64,000 nucleotides of DNA from Sphingobium sp. CAP-1 (GCF_009720145.1 NZ_CP046252.1:434001-498000); one strand, 5' to 3'. Numbered from the stretch's first letter, positions 33,169 to 43,410 are shown. Numbers and translations: made by a program. The notes: generated by a model from the sequence alone, not told the origin.

Positions 33169-33816
33169 CTATTCCCGCCCGGCCCGGATCGCCGCGCCGC
33201 CGGCAAAGGGCGTGATCGCGACCAGCAACAGCGATGCCGCGCCCAGAAACTTCAATGCCGCGCCGCTGCCATCGCCCAGCGTCCCCGCGCCAAAGATCAG
33301 CAGCGGCACCGCCAGCGGTAGCGCCAGCAGGCCTGCCAGCGCCCCGCTCGACCGCAGCCCGGCGGTCAGCGTCGCCACCAGCAGCCCCAAAGCCGCCAGC
33401 GCCGGCGTGCCGATCAACAGCCCCACCTCCAGCTTCACGATCGTCGCACCGTCCAGCTTCAGTAGCGCGGCGGCGGGCAGGGTCGCGATCATCAGCGGCG
33501 GGCCAAAGCCTAGCCAATGCGCGGCCAGCCGCGCCATCACCACCATTTCCTCGCCAATGCCGCGCAGCGCGATCTGGTCCAGCACCCCCGCGTCCCGGTC
33601 CGGCGCGACCAGCCGGTCGACCGGCAGCAGGCTGGCGAGCAGCGCCGCGATCCAGATCATCCCGCCGCCGGTCCGCCCCAGCAATGCCGCATCCGGCCCG
33701 ACCGCGAAGGGATAGAGGCTGGCGACCAGCAGCAGGAAGGCGACCGGCAGCCACAATCCCGCCGACGCCCAGGCCTGCCGCAGGTCGCGCGCGGCGAGCA
33801 GCCAGAGCGTCCTCAT
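33169..33816 (-). CDS. ccmB: CcmB, heme exporter membrane subunit
   Basis: CcmB is the membrane permease partner of CcmA in cytochrome c maturation system I. The 215-residue product has six hydrophobic segments. RDLRQAWASAGLWLPVAFLL opens it, VDRLVAPDRDAGVLDQIALR is the cytoplasmic loop, and PLAVPLLIFGAGTLGDGSG lies near the end. It overlaps ccmA by 4 bp (ATGA at 33813-33816). No other ccm gene follows in this window. Confidence 0.93.
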   Translation of the reverse strand: MRTLWLLAARDLRQAWASAGLWLPVAFLLLVASLYPFAVGPDAALLGRTGGGMIWIAALLASLLPVDRLVAPDRDAGVLDQIALRGIGEEMVVMARLAAHWLGFGPPLMIATLPAAALLKLDGATIVKLEVGLLIGTPALAALGLLVATLTAGLRSSGALAGLLALPLAVPLLIFGAGTLGDGSGAALKFLGAASLLLVAITPFAGGAAIRAGRE

Positions 33817-34412
33817 GCCGCCTCCGCCCGATACTCCGCCAGATTGAGCGTCACCGGCGCGACGATCGGCAGCGGCTGGTGCGACGCCGCGACCATGATC
33901 CCGCCCGCCGCCAGATGATCCGCAACCGCCCGGCCCAGCAGGTCCAGCGAGGCGGCGTCCAGGCCGTTGCCCGGCTCGTCCAGCAGCCACAGCGCCGCGC
34001 CGCCGGCGATCACCCGCGCCAGCATCGCCCGCTTGCGCTGCCCGGTCGACAGCATCCGCACCGGCACGTCGGCCAGTGGCGTCAGGGCCATCGCGTCCAG
34101 CGCCGCGGCGATCCTGCCCGGCCCGGCCCGGTCCAGCCGCGCCCAGAAATCCAGCGCTCTGCCCAGTGGCAGGTCGGCGTCCAGCGCCAGCCGCTCGTCG
34201 GTCATGGCGACATCGCCCGACCGCTCGACCGTCCCGGCAAAGGCCGGCAGCAATCCGGCGACGACCCGCAGCAAGCTGGATTTGCCGACGCCGTTCGGCC
34301 CGGTCAGCAGCGCCCCGCCGCCCGGCTCCAGCGTCAGCGTCACGCCCGCGAACAGCATTCGTCCACCGCGCAGGCAGGCGACATCCTTCAGGCGCAGCGC
34401 GGCGCTGGTCAT
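33813..34412 (-). CDS. ccmA: CcmA, heme exporter ATP-binding subunit
   Basis: The ABC ATPase of the CcmABCD complex that drives release of holo-CcmE during cytochrome c maturation. The 199-residue protein is short, as is normal for CcmA. It has Walker A GPNGVGKSS near residue 38, the signature STGQRKR, and Walker B LWLLDEPGNGLD. The start overlaps the stop of the metallopeptidase gene, and the end overlaps ccmB. Confidence 0.94.
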   Translation of the reverse strand: MTSAALRLKDVACLRGGRMLFAGVTLTLEPGGGALLTGPNGVGKSSLLRVVAGLLPAFAGTVERSGDVAMTDERLALDADLPLGRALDFWARLDRAGPGRIAAALDAMALTPLADVPVRMLSTGQRKRAMLARVIAGGAALWLLDEPGNGLDAASLDLLGRAVADHLAAGGIMVAASHQPLPIVAPVTLNLAEYRAEAA

Positions 34413-34815
34413 AGAGTGACCATATCCTCCAGCACATGCATGTCGATGTCGGACAGGCCGAAATGATGACCGATTTCATGCACCACGACATGGGTGATGA
34501 GCGCGTCCAGCGGCACGCCCGTTTCCACCCATTCGTCCAGCAGCGGCCGGCGGAACAGATGCACGGTCGGCGGCATGTCCCCGGTCTGCGCCTCCTGCCC
34601 CACGGAGCGGCCGCTATAGAGGCCCGTCAGTTCGAACGGGTCGCTGAGGTCCATCTCCTTCAGGATCGCCGCGTCGGCGAAATCCTCCACGAACAGCAGC
34701 ACCCCGTGCAGATGCTCGGTAAAGGGGCAGGCAGGCGATTGAGCGCGGCGAGTGCCAGCGTCTCAATCTCTTCCTTTGTGGGAGCGAAGCGGGGTGGTTG
34801 ACCATTGGGCGACAT
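34409..34815 (-). pseudogene. Metallopeptidase family (zincin) gene with an apparent frameshift
   Basis: The C-terminal 97 codons (GTG 34702 to 34409) encode a zincin of the small DUF1025-type metallopeptidase family, with HEIGHHFGLSD as the zinc motif. Its N-terminal part lies in another frame: ATG 34815 reads MSPNGQPPRFAPTKEEIETL then ALAALNRLPAP. Adding one base near 34721-34730 would join it to FTEHLHGVLLFVEDFADA, giving about 135 residues, the normal family length. So this is either a broken gene, a sequencing error in a C/T run, or a shortened protein started at GTG. It overlaps ccmA by 4 bp. Confidence 0.75.
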
Positions 34816-34855
34816 GCCTGCGACATAAGCGAAAGCAAATCACGAGGATAGGGAC

Positions 34856-35146
34856 ATGATTGGTAAATTGACCGAAGAGGAACGGGCGCTGGCTCTGGCC
34901 GACCTGCCGCAATGGACGCCGGTGGCGGAACCGGACGGCATCAGCCGCCGCTTCACCTTCACCGATTTCAATGCCGCTTTCGGCTTCATGACGCGGGTGG
35001 CGATCATGGCGGAAAAGGCCGACCATCATCCCGAATGGTCCAACGTCTATAACCGGGTGGACATCGTCCTCACCACCCATGATGCGGGCGGCCTGTCACA
35101 ACGCGACGTGGACCTGGCGAAAGCGATCGACGCGATCGGCGGTTAG
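34856..35146 (+). CDS. phhB: Pterin-4a-carbinolamine dehydratase
   Basis: A 96-residue protein of the PCD/DCoH family, which recycles the 4a-hydroxytetrahydropterin cofactor of aromatic amino acid hydroxylases. FTFTDFNAAFGFMTRVA and the active-site histidine segment KADHHPEWSNVYNRVDIVL with TTHD are diagnostic. Shine-Dalgarno GAGG lies upstream of ATG 34856. It is divergent from the metallopeptidase/ccm operon. No phenylalanine hydroxylase is in the window. Confidence 0.94.
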   Translation: MIGKLTEEERALALADLPQWTPVAEPDGISRRFTFTDFNAAFGFMTRVAIMAEKADHHPEWSNVYNRVDIVLTTHDAGGLSQRDVDLAKAIDAIGG

Positions 35147-35201
35147 CGTGATGTCAAGTCGGATGGCGCATCTGACGGCTTGGAAATCACGGAAAACAAA
35201 A
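35147..35201. repeat. 55-bp 3'-flank repeat, family F (copy 2)
   Basis: It starts directly after the phhB stop. The hairpin GTCGGATG-GCG-CATCTGAC is flanked by CAA/TTG with a GGC bulge. It matches 32545-32599 in reverse complement with few differences, one of which turns an A-T pair into a G-T wobble. Confidence 0.75.
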
Positions 35202-35216
35202 GACTCTGTCGGCCGA

Positions 35217-35723
35217 TCAGTAGGTCGCGCTGCCCTCGATATGGTCGTCATAGCCCCTGAGCGCCGCGATCACCGATGGGTCGTTGCCATAGCGGCGGCG
35301 CAGCAGGGCCAGCCTGGCGTCGGTGCCTGTGCAGAGTTCCGCCACATTTTCCGCGATATAGGCGCGGCGTTCGGCGTCATAGGGTTCTTCACCGCGAAAA
35401 TGGTCGCATCCGTCGCGGTCGACCATGAAGGCGGTGACTTCCTGCGGAAAGGGCTGGGCCGAAAGCCCGTCGTCCGACGGCGGCAGGTCCAGCGCATTGC
35501 GCGGCGCGGGCTGGGCGCGAACGGTGACGGTCGGCGAAGGCGCGATCGGCGCGGCGATCCGGGCGACCGGAACGGGCAGCGGCGTTCGGGCGGGCAGGGC
35601 GGTCGCGACGGGGGCAGGGGCGACGCCATTGTCGGCCTGGGCGCTGTCGTCGGAGGACGAACGGCAACCGCCGGCCAAGGCCAGCATCAGCATCACCGGA
35701 ACCAGCACCAAACGCCCGCTCAC
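35217..35723 (-). CDS. Predicted lipoprotein with Pro/Ala-rich linker
   Basis: A 168-residue product. The signal peptide MSGRLVLVPVMLMLALAGGC ends in the lipobox LAGGC (Cys20). Residues about 30-85 are Pro/Ala/Val rich and probably span the periplasm. The C-terminal domain (about 95-168) contains VDRDGCDHFRGEEPYDAERR and a second Cys in ENVAELCTGTDARL. The spacing CDHFRGE suggests a conserved family, but I cannot name it. Its start overlaps the stop of the patatin gene, so the two are coupled. Confidence 0.75.
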   Translation of the reverse strand: MSGRLVLVPVMLMLALAGGCRSSSDDSAQADNGVAPAPVATALPARTPLPVPVARIAAPIAPSPTVTVRAQPAPRNALDLPPSDDGLSAQPFPQEVTAFMVDRDGCDHFRGEEPYDAERRAYIAENVAELCTGTDARLALLRRRYGNDPSVIAALRGYDDHIEGSATY

Positions 35724-38065
35724 CCGATTTCCTCCCGCAAGCTGGCGACAAGATCGGCCACATGGGGCAGCCGCGACTCTTCCTCATCAAGGATCGCCAG
35801 AAACGCGGCCCGCCTATAGTCGCGCAGCGTCTCCGGCGAAAGACGGCTTGCTGCGGGTACACTGGAATTTACGATGTCCAGAAGCCGCTCGACCCCGTGC
35901 AGCCGCCCCCACAGATAGTCATTCTCGCGATAGACCCTGCTAAAGAAAGCGCCGAAATTGTTGAATTCTATGCCTTTCAAGGTGGCTGCTGCGCCGCCGC
36001 CACGGATTGCGCCGCAATCTTCGGGGGAAATCCGGTCGACCTTCACCGGATCATATTCGTCCAGACTGTCACCCTGAAGCAACGGTAGGGTGGCGATGTC
36101 GGTGAAGGGGAAGCCCAGATAGGCCAGCAGCATCGTCCGCCGCCCGGCCCTGGGCAGCGCGGCGAAGGCTTCGGCCAGCATCAGGTCGGCCTGCTCGTCC
36201 CGCGCCTTCAGTCCCCGCGCCTGCGCCACCGCTTCCAGCGCCGCGCCGGCGTCGGTCGGCACCGCCCTGGCGGCTTCCGCCACGTCCGGTCCGTAAAGAT
36301 CGCTATCCTCGCACTCCGCATAGAGGCTGAGCGCGCCATAGATGGCGTCGTGCATCGCCTGCACCGCTGGGTCGTCGGCATCCGCCTCCATTTCCAGCGT
36401 GTCCGCCAGCCGCCGCGCGAGGAAGCGCAGCCGGCGGATGCGGTAGGACAGGTCGTGCGCCCGGAAGAAGGCGACCGGCGCACTGGCCGATCCCTCCGCT
36501 TCGCCGAGCTGGTCTGCGCCGCTCTTGCGAATGTCGGCCCAGATCGCCCGGCGATAGACTTCGCGCATCATCGCGCTGTCCTCGCCCGACAGGCGGAACA
36601 GCAGGGAGCAGAGCGACTCCACGATGCCCGACAGCTTCATATGGCCATAGGCGGGATAGGCGAAACCGGCCGCGCTTGCCGCTCGCTGCTGCGCCTTGGA
36701 TCGCCAGGCCGACAGTCGCGCCGGGGTTGGCCGGTCGAGGAACAGCATCCGCCCGACCGTGCTTTCCACTTCGGCCTCGATCCCCGGCCGCAGCGCATCC
36801 CAGATCCGCCGCATCCGCCTGATCCGCGCGGAATGGCGGTCGATCGCCTCCAGATTGTCGCGGATCGGCTGCTCGCGCGGAATGTCGGACAGCGCGCCGA
36901 AAATGGTGCGGAAAAAGCCGGGCAGAGGCGCATCCTCGCCAGTCGGCGCGTCCACTTGTTCGCCCTCGCGGTTGAGGCGGATCGATCGATGCCCCGGCTT
37001 GGGATCGATATAGACGAAGCGCCGGTCGACCTCGCGCCGCGACGGCCGGTTGCGCAGCGCGCCGATCGCCTGCGCGAAGGGGGCGTTAGCCAGCACCGAC
37101 CCGTCGATCAGCACGGCGTCCTCCGCCGTCCCGCGCGCGGCGTGCCGGGGCAGCGCGCGCGCCAGAAAGGCGCCGCGCGTCGGCCAGCCGCGATGGCGGC
37201 GTTTCAGCACCCGGTCCAGTTCGCGCACGGTGAAGGGCGGGAAAGCGCCGGGGAAGCTGGCCGTCGCCCGCGCCGCGAAGGTCAGTTCGACCGCGTCGGC
37301 GAATGGCCTTGCCCCCCCCTCCTGTCCGCGCCCTCGCGCGCGGAAGCCGATCGAGAGCCGATGCTCCGTTTCGATCACCTGCGGCGGGCTGTTGAGGTTG
37401 AGGCTTTGCGGGTGCCCCTCGAAATCGGTGACGGTGACGAACAGGTCGAGCGGATGGCCGTCAGGCAGCAGCGGCGGTCCCTTTTCCGCCGCCGCCATCG
37501 CGTCGAACGCATCGAGCAGCATCGTCGTGAAAATCTCCCCGCCAAAGGGCGGCTCGAACCAGCGCGACCGGATGAAGCGCGACAATTTCATCCGCACCTC
37601 TTCACGCGTATCGGGGGCGACGGTGCGCTCCACCGCATCGCCTGGCCGCCGCGCCGCCATCCACACCAGAGGCGTCGCCCAGAATTTGGTCATGGCTCGC
37701 GCCGGTCGCGCATCGGGATCGAGCAGCCGGTCGACATCGGCGTTGTCCAGCCACAGGTCGGTCAGCGGCTCCAGCGACTGGCCCGTCTCGATCGCCTGCG
37801 CCAGAAAGATGCCGTTGATGCCGCCCGCGCTCGCCCCGGCGATGATGTCGGGCATGACGCGCAGCCGCACCCCGCTCTGCGCCTCAATCGCCGCCAGCAC
37901 CTGCCGGTAGATGGCCTCGCTGCCCCCGACCGCCGGCGCATGATCGTGAAAGGCCCGGCTGGCGCGGGCCAGGTGCCACACTTCCTTGGTGATGCCGTGC
38001 ATGTAGATGGCCAGACTGATCCCGCCATAGCAGACCAGCGCCAGCCGTAATTCCCTCTCCTTCAT
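35720..38065 (-). CDS. Patatin-like phospholipase with DUF3376-type C-terminal part
   Basis: A 781-residue protein. The N-terminal patatin domain has the oxyanion segment CYGGISLAIYMHGI, the nucleophile elbow GASAG with the Ser near residue 79, and the catalytic Asp in LIDGSVLANAPF near 325. The remaining 450 residues are helical and of the type seen in large patatin-like bacterial proteins. Patatins cleave acyl esters of lipids. No signal peptide is seen, so it should act in the cytoplasm or at the inner membrane. It overlaps the lipoprotein gene by 4 bp. Confidence 0.88.
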   Translation of the reverse strand: MKERELRLALVCYGGISLAIYMHGITKEVWHLARASRAFHDHAPAVGGSEAIYRQVLAAIEAQSGVRLRVMPDIIAGASAGGINGIFLAQAIETGQSLEPLTDLWLDNADVDRLLDPDARPARAMTKFWATPLVWMAARRPGDAVERTVAPDTREEVRMKLSRFIRSRWFEPPFGGEIFTTMLLDAFDAMAAAEKGPPLLPDGHPLDLFVTVTDFEGHPQSLNLNSPPQVIETEHRLSIGFRARGRGQEGGARPFADAVELTFAARATASFPGAFPPFTVRELDRVLKRRHRGWPTRGAFLARALPRHAARGTAEDAVLIDGSVLANAPFAQAIGALRNRPSRREVDRRFVYIDPKPGHRSIRLNREGEQVDAPTGEDAPLPGFFRTIFGALSDIPREQPIRDNLEAIDRHSARIRRMRRIWDALRPGIEAEVESTVGRMLFLDRPTPARLSAWRSKAQQRAASAAGFAYPAYGHMKLSGIVESLCSLLFRLSGEDSAMMREVYRRAIWADIRKSGADQLGEAEGSASAPVAFFRAHDLSYRIRRLRFLARRLADTLEMEADADDPAVQAMHDAIYGALSLYAECEDSDLYGPDVAEAARAVPTDAGAALEAVAQARGLKARDEQADLMLAEAFAALPRAGRRTMLLAYLGFPFTDIATLPLLQGDSLDEYDPVKVDRISPEDCGAIRGGGAAATLKGIEFNNFGAFFSRVYRENDYLWGRLHGVERLLDIVNSSVPAASRLSPETLRDYRRAAFLAILDEEESRLPHVADLVASLREEIG

Positions 38066-38107
38066 GATGCGAACGTCGCAGAGGGCGGGGGGATTGTCGA
38101 GGGGATG

Positions 38108-38806
38108 TTACCCAACCGCAAATTCCGCCCAGATCGGCAGATGGTCCGACGCCTTGCGCGCCGCCGCGCTCTCATGCACGCCACAATCCTTCAGCGTCAG
38201 CCGGCCGCAATGCATGATCCGGTCGAGCCGCGCCACCGGCCGCCGCGCATGGAAGCTGCGCCCGCACGGCGCGAAACTATAGTGCCGGGCAAAGTCCGCC
38301 AGACAGCCGCGCCCCGCGCTCCATTCGTTGAGGTCGCCCATCAGCACAGTGGGCATATCCTGCCCCTGCGCCGCCGCATGGATCACCGCCGCCGCCTGCC
38401 GCCGTCGCCACAGGCCCGACAGGTCGAGATGCATTCCGAACACGCGCACCGCCGCGCCGTTCAGCGTCACCTCCGCCATGGTCGCGCCGCGCGGCTCCAG
38501 ATAGGGCAGGTGCAGCATGTCATGTGCGCCGATCTCGGCCTCCTTGCGCACCAGCAGCGCATTGCCGTGCCAGCCCATGGAATCGACCTGCACATTGAGC
38601 GGCACCGGCCGGTATCCGCTCTGCTGATCCATCAGCAGCGGCGGGATCGCGGCGGATCGCACCCCGAAACGCCGGTCGGCTTCCTGAAGCGCGACAATGT
38701 CCGCATCCACTTCGCCCAGCACTTCCAGCACCCGTTCGGGCATCCGCCGCCGGTCGGTGCCGATGGCCTTGCGGATATTGTAACTCGCGACGCGGATCGT
38801 TTTCAT
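38108..38806 (-). CDS. Endonuclease/exonuclease/phosphatase family protein
   Basis: A 232-residue EEP-fold hydrolase. Metal and catalytic residues are visible in SYNIRKAIG (Asn), ALQEADRRF (Glu), MGDLNEW (Asp, Asn) and ASDHLPIWAEF (Asp-His). The family includes exonuclease III, sphingomyelinases and inositol phosphatases, so the substrate is open. There is no signal peptide. It is divergent from radA with an 88-bp gap. Confidence 0.88.
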   Translation of the reverse strand: MKTIRVASYNIRKAIGTDRRRMPERVLEVLGEVDADIVALQEADRRFGVRSAAIPPLLMDQQSGYRPVPLNVQVDSMGWHGNALLVRKEAEIGAHDMLHLPYLEPRGATMAEVTLNGAAVRVFGMHLDLSGLWRRRQAAAVIHAAAQGQDMPTVLMGDLNEWSAGRGCLADFARHYSFAPCGRSFHARRPVARLDRIMHCGRLTLKDCGVHESAAARKASDHLPIWAEFAVG

Positions 38807-38894
38807 GCCGTATCAATGCGCCAGCGCGACGGATGTTTCCAGCCGGCGTATCGATGTTCTTGCAATGTTCACGCGTGCGCGGCATATCCCGGCC

Positions 38895-40262
<1,368 letters not shown>

Positions 40263-40273
40263 CCACAGGCGCA

Positions 40274-40795
40274 ATGAACGCCATCGACATTCTCGTCCTG
40301 CTCGCCATTGGCGGTTGCGCCGTGCTGGGCCTTATGCGCGGTTTCGTGCTGGAAACCCTCTCGCTCATCGCCTGGGTGCTGGCGATCTTCGCTATCCGCC
40401 TGTTCCACGCCTCCGCCGCTGAACTGTTGAGCGCCTTTGTCGGCAACCGCAGCGGTGCGGCGATGCTGGCGCTGGTGCTGGTATTTGGCGTTACCTTCGG
40501 CGTGGGCAAGCTGATCGCCCACGCCATCGGCCGCCGCACCCGCCAGTCGGTGCTGGGTCCGGTCGACCGGGTGCTGGGCGCGGGCTTCGGTGCGGTCAAG
40601 GGACTGATCGGCGCGACCCTGATCTTCCTCGCCTTCAGCCTGGTCTATGACACCTTCTACGGCAGCGCCGCGCGCCGCCCCGACTGGCTCTCCGACGCCC
40701 GCACCTATCCGCTGCTCAACGCCAGCGGTCAGGCGATCAGCGAATTTCTGGCGGAGCAACGGGCGAAGAAGCCGGCGGTCGAGGATGGCGGCTAG
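40274..40795 (+). CDS. cvpA: CvpA family membrane protein
   Basis: A 173-residue protein with four hydrophobic segments. IDILVLLAIGGCAVLGLMRG and LETLSLIAWVLAIFAIRLF are the family signature. CvpA is linked to colicin V export and to envelope stress tolerance in other bacteria; its biochemical role is not known. The gene lies just after radA and ends 3 bp before the next gene. In many proteobacteria cvpA neighbours purF, which is not seen here. Confidence 0.9.
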   Translation: MNAIDILVLLAIGGCAVLGLMRGFVLETLSLIAWVLAIFAIRLFHASAAELLSAFVGNRSGAAMLALVLVFGVTFGVGKLIAHAIGRRTRQSVLGPVDRVLGAGFGAVKGLIGATLIFLAFSLVYDTFYGSAARRPDWLSDARTYPLLNASGQAISEFLAEQRAKKPAVEDGG

Positions 40796-40798
40796 ACG

Positions 40799-41320
40799 AT
40801 GCCCGACCCGCTGTCCTGGCCTGCCGGTTCAGCCCATGCCCAGGGCAACAGGGAAGGGGTAGGGATCGATCCGGTGCTGGCGGCATCGCTGAAGGCGGTC
40901 GGAACGGTGATGGATGCCGCCAGCGATCGCTGGTGGATCATCGCCAGCGCGGCGGTCGCGCTGCATGGCGCTGACGCCGGAATGGTGGCCGATGTGGATG
41001 TGCTGCTGAGCGTTGCCGACGCCGCGCGCATCCTGCCCGCCATCGGCGTGACAGCACGGCAGGAAGCGGGTAGCGATCGCTTCCGCTCCGTCCTTTTCGG
41101 CGCCTGGCGGGACGCGCCGCTGCCGGTCGAGTTCATGGCCGGCTTCCACTATCGATCGACCGCAGGCTGGCGTGAGGTTCAGCCGCAAACCCGCTGTACG
41201 GTGCAGATTGATGGGATAACGCTCTTCGTTCCCGACCGGCTGGAACTCCGGCAACTATTGGCCGGCTTCGGTCGTCCCAAGGACCAGGAGCGGGCGCGCC
41301 GCCTCGCCGCCCTCGCATGA
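40799..41320 (+). CDS. Predicted nucleotidyltransferase-like protein
   Basis: A 173-residue protein. WWIIASAAVALHGADAGMVA then DVDVLLS (about 45-72) resembles the start of nucleotidyltransferase or toxin-type NTase domains, where a helix precedes D-x-D. LPVEFMAGF supplies a possible third acidic residue, and LFVPDRLELRQLLAGFGRPK with DQERAR resembles the end of such domains. The usual GS motif is degenerate (SAAVAL), so activity is uncertain. It is probably co-transcribed with radA-cvpA. Confidence 0.65.
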   Translation: MPDPLSWPAGSAHAQGNREGVGIDPVLAASLKAVGTVMDAASDRWWIIASAAVALHGADAGMVADVDVLLSVADAARILPAIGVTARQEAGSDRFRSVLFGAWRDAPLPVEFMAGFHYRSTAGWREVQPQTRCTVQIDGITLFVPDRLELRQLLAGFGRPKDQERARRLAALA

Positions 41321-41339
41321 CGGATCGTGCCTTCCGGCC

Positions 41340-42269
41340 CTAAAGCCACCCCTTCGCCCGATAGGCGGCTACCGTGTCGCGCAACCCGTCCTCGGTCGGC
41401 ACCTGCGGCATCCACAGCCTTTTGGGCGGCTGCTTGCGCTTGGCGACGACCCAGTCGGGATGGCAGAAATAATCCACCCGGTCCGGCGTCAGCTTCGCCT
41501 TCCTGCCGCGCACCAGCCGGTCCGCCCGCGCCGCGACGTTGAGCAGCCATTCGGGCGTCGCCAGTGTCTTGACCGGCCGGCCGACCGCGCGGCCGATCGC
41601 AAGCCCAAAATCCTTATGATCCCAACCGCCCGGCGTGCCGTCATCCACCTCATAGGTGCGGGTCAGGCTGTTTTCCCGTTCCTGCGCCAGCGCCAGCAGC
41701 AGCCGGGCGAGGTCGCTTACATGGATCGCCGACAGCCGGCCACTCGGTGGCAGCATCATGACGCCCCGCTTGGCCATGCGGAACAGTTCCAGCATCTCCC
41801 GGTCGCCCGGCCCGTAAATCGCCGGCGGCCGCACGATGGTCCAGTCGAGGCCGCTGGCCTTCACATATTTTTCGGCCAGTTCCTTGGACCAGCCATAGTC
41901 GGACAGCTTCGGCTCCCGCGCCGCCAGCGAAGATACATGGACCAGGCGCCGGATACCGCGCCGCCGCATCGCGTCGATCACCGCCACCGTGCCGCGCGCA
42001 TTGCCCGCCTCGAACCCGTCGCGGTCGGGCGCGTTCACCACGCCGGCGATATGCACCACCGCGTCGGCGTCGCGCACCAGCACATCGAGCGCGGCGGCAT
42101 CCTCCAGCGATCCCGGCACCCATTTCAGCTTCGCGCGCGGCGGCTGCGCCTGGCGGGTCAGCGCATTGACGCGCAGCCCCCCGTTCAGGCCGTCGCCCAG
42201 CGCCTGCTCCAGCGTTTCGGCGCCGACGAAGCCGGTCGCGCCGGTGATGGCGATGCGAAACGGCGTCAT
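41340..42269 (-). CDS. NAD(P)-dependent epimerase/dehydratase (extended SDR-like)
   Basis: A 309-residue Rossmann protein. The cofactor motif ITGATGFVG opens the chain. VVHIAGVVN and VHVSSLAAREPKLSDYGWSK carry the Ser and Tyr-x-x-x-Lys residues of the SDR catalytic set, and RPPAIYGPGD is typical of atypical or extended SDRs related to NDUFA9-like proteins. The substrate is unknown. It begins 2 bp after the proB stop and so forms an operon with obgE and proB. Confidence 0.88.
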   Translation of the reverse strand: MTPFRIAITGATGFVGAETLEQALGDGLNGGLRVNALTRQAQPPRAKLKWVPGSLEDAAALDVLVRDADAVVHIAGVVNAPDRDGFEAGNARGTVAVIDAMRRRGIRRLVHVSSLAAREPKLSDYGWSKELAEKYVKASGLDWTIVRPPAIYGPGDREMLELFRMAKRGVMMLPPSGRLSAIHVSDLARLLLALAQERENSLTRTYEVDDGTPGGWDHKDFGLAIGRAVGRPVKTLATPEWLLNVAARADRLVRGRKAKLTPDRVDYFCHPDWVVAKRKQPPKRLWMPQVPTEDGLRDTVAAYRAKGWL

Positions 42270-42271
42270 GG

Positions 42272-43402
42272 TCAGACCATCGCCATATGGTCGCGATGGA
42301 CCAGCACCGATCGCGGCATTTCGCCCAGCAGCGCGGCGATCTCCTCGCTGCGCTTGCCCGCGATCTTCACCGCCGCCTCGCTGTCATATTCGATCAGCCC
42401 GCGCGCGATCACCCGGCCATCCTGCGCCACGATGTCGACCACGTCGCCGCGATCGAACAGGCCTTCCACCTGCGCGACCCCGGCGGGCAGCAGGCTGTTG
42501 CCCTTGCCCAGCGCCCGTTCCGCGCCCGCATCCACGATCAACCGCCCGCGCGTCGTCAGTCGCCCGGCCAGCCACCCCTTGCGCGCGCCTTTCCCTTGCG
42601 CGGCGAGGAAGATTGATCCCCGGCCGCTGGTCGCCCAATGCGACAGCGGCGCGTCGACCTTGCCCGAAATGATCGCCAGATGCGCGCCTGCGCCGGTCGC
42701 GATCCGCGCCGCCTGGATCTTCGACACCATGCCGCCCGAACCCATGCCCGACGCGGACCCGTCGTCCGCCATCGCCGCGATCCGCGCGTCGATCGTCTCT
42801 ATCGTCTCAATCAGCATGGCGCTGGCATCGGCGTGCGGGTTGGCGGTGTAAAGCCCGTCGACATCGGAAAGCAGCGCAACCGCGTCAGCCCGTGCCGCCT
42901 GTCCGATACGCGCCGCCAGTCGGTCATTGTCGCCGAAGCGGATCTCGGCGGTGGCCACGCTGTCATTCTCATTGACCACCGGCACCACGTCCAGCGCCAT
43001 CAGTCGCTCCAGCGTGGCCGACGCGTTCAGGTAACGCCGCCTGTTCTCCAGATCGTCCAGCGTCACCAGCATCTGCGCGGCGGTGATGCCCTTCTCCGCC
43101 AGCAGGCTGGCCCAGCATTGCGACAGGGCGATCTGTCCGGTCGCCGCCGCCGCCTGCGCATCTTCCAGCGATCCGCGGCCGCCCTTGGGCAGTTTCAGCC
43201 GCCGCGCGCCCAGCGCAATCGCGCCCGACGACACGATGATGACTTGTTGCCCCGCGCTTTTACGTGCCGCAACATCGGCGACCAGCGTGCGCAGCCAGTC
43301 GACCCGCACCTCGCCCGCCGGATCGACCAGCAGCGCGGAGCCGATCTTGATGACCAGACGGCGGACAAGGGCAGGGGGGAAACCGGAGAGGGGGTTGGTC
43401 AT
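42272..43402 (-). CDS. proB: ProB, glutamate 5-kinase
   Basis: ProB phosphorylates glutamate as the first step of proline synthesis. The 376-residue protein has the amino acid kinase domain (VIKIGSALLVDPAG, IIVSSGAIALGARRL, PVVNENDSVATAEIRFGDND) and a C-terminal PUA domain (about 285-376). GGGGAG, which is the arm of the upstream family B repeat, lies 9 nt before ATG 43402. proA is not adjacent; an SDR gene follows instead. Confidence 0.95.
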   Translation of the reverse strand: MTNPLSGFPPALVRRLVIKIGSALLVDPAGEVRVDWLRTLVADVAARKSAGQQVIIVSSGAIALGARRLKLPKGGRGSLEDAQAAAATGQIALSQCWASLLAEKGITAAQMLVTLDDLENRRRYLNASATLERLMALDVVPVVNENDSVATAEIRFGDNDRLAARIGQAARADAVALLSDVDGLYTANPHADASAMLIETIETIDARIAAMADDGSASGMGSGGMVSKIQAARIATGAGAHLAIISGKVDAPLSHWATSGRGSIFLAAQGKGARKGWLAGRLTTRGRLIVDAGAERALGKGNSLLPAGVAQVEGLFDRGDVVDIVAQDGRVIARGLIEYDSEAAVKIAGKRSEEIAALLGEMPRSVLVHRDHMAMV

Positions 43403-43410
43403 ATTTCTCT

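Noticed and set aside
37313..37320. Run of C in the patatin gene as a possible frameshift site
   Set aside because: The reading frame continues normally through it and the protein has its full domain set.
36350..38050. Plus-strand open frame of over 560 codons opposite the patatin gene
   Set aside because: Antisense shadow of a well-supported gene; no recognisable motif or ribosome-binding site.
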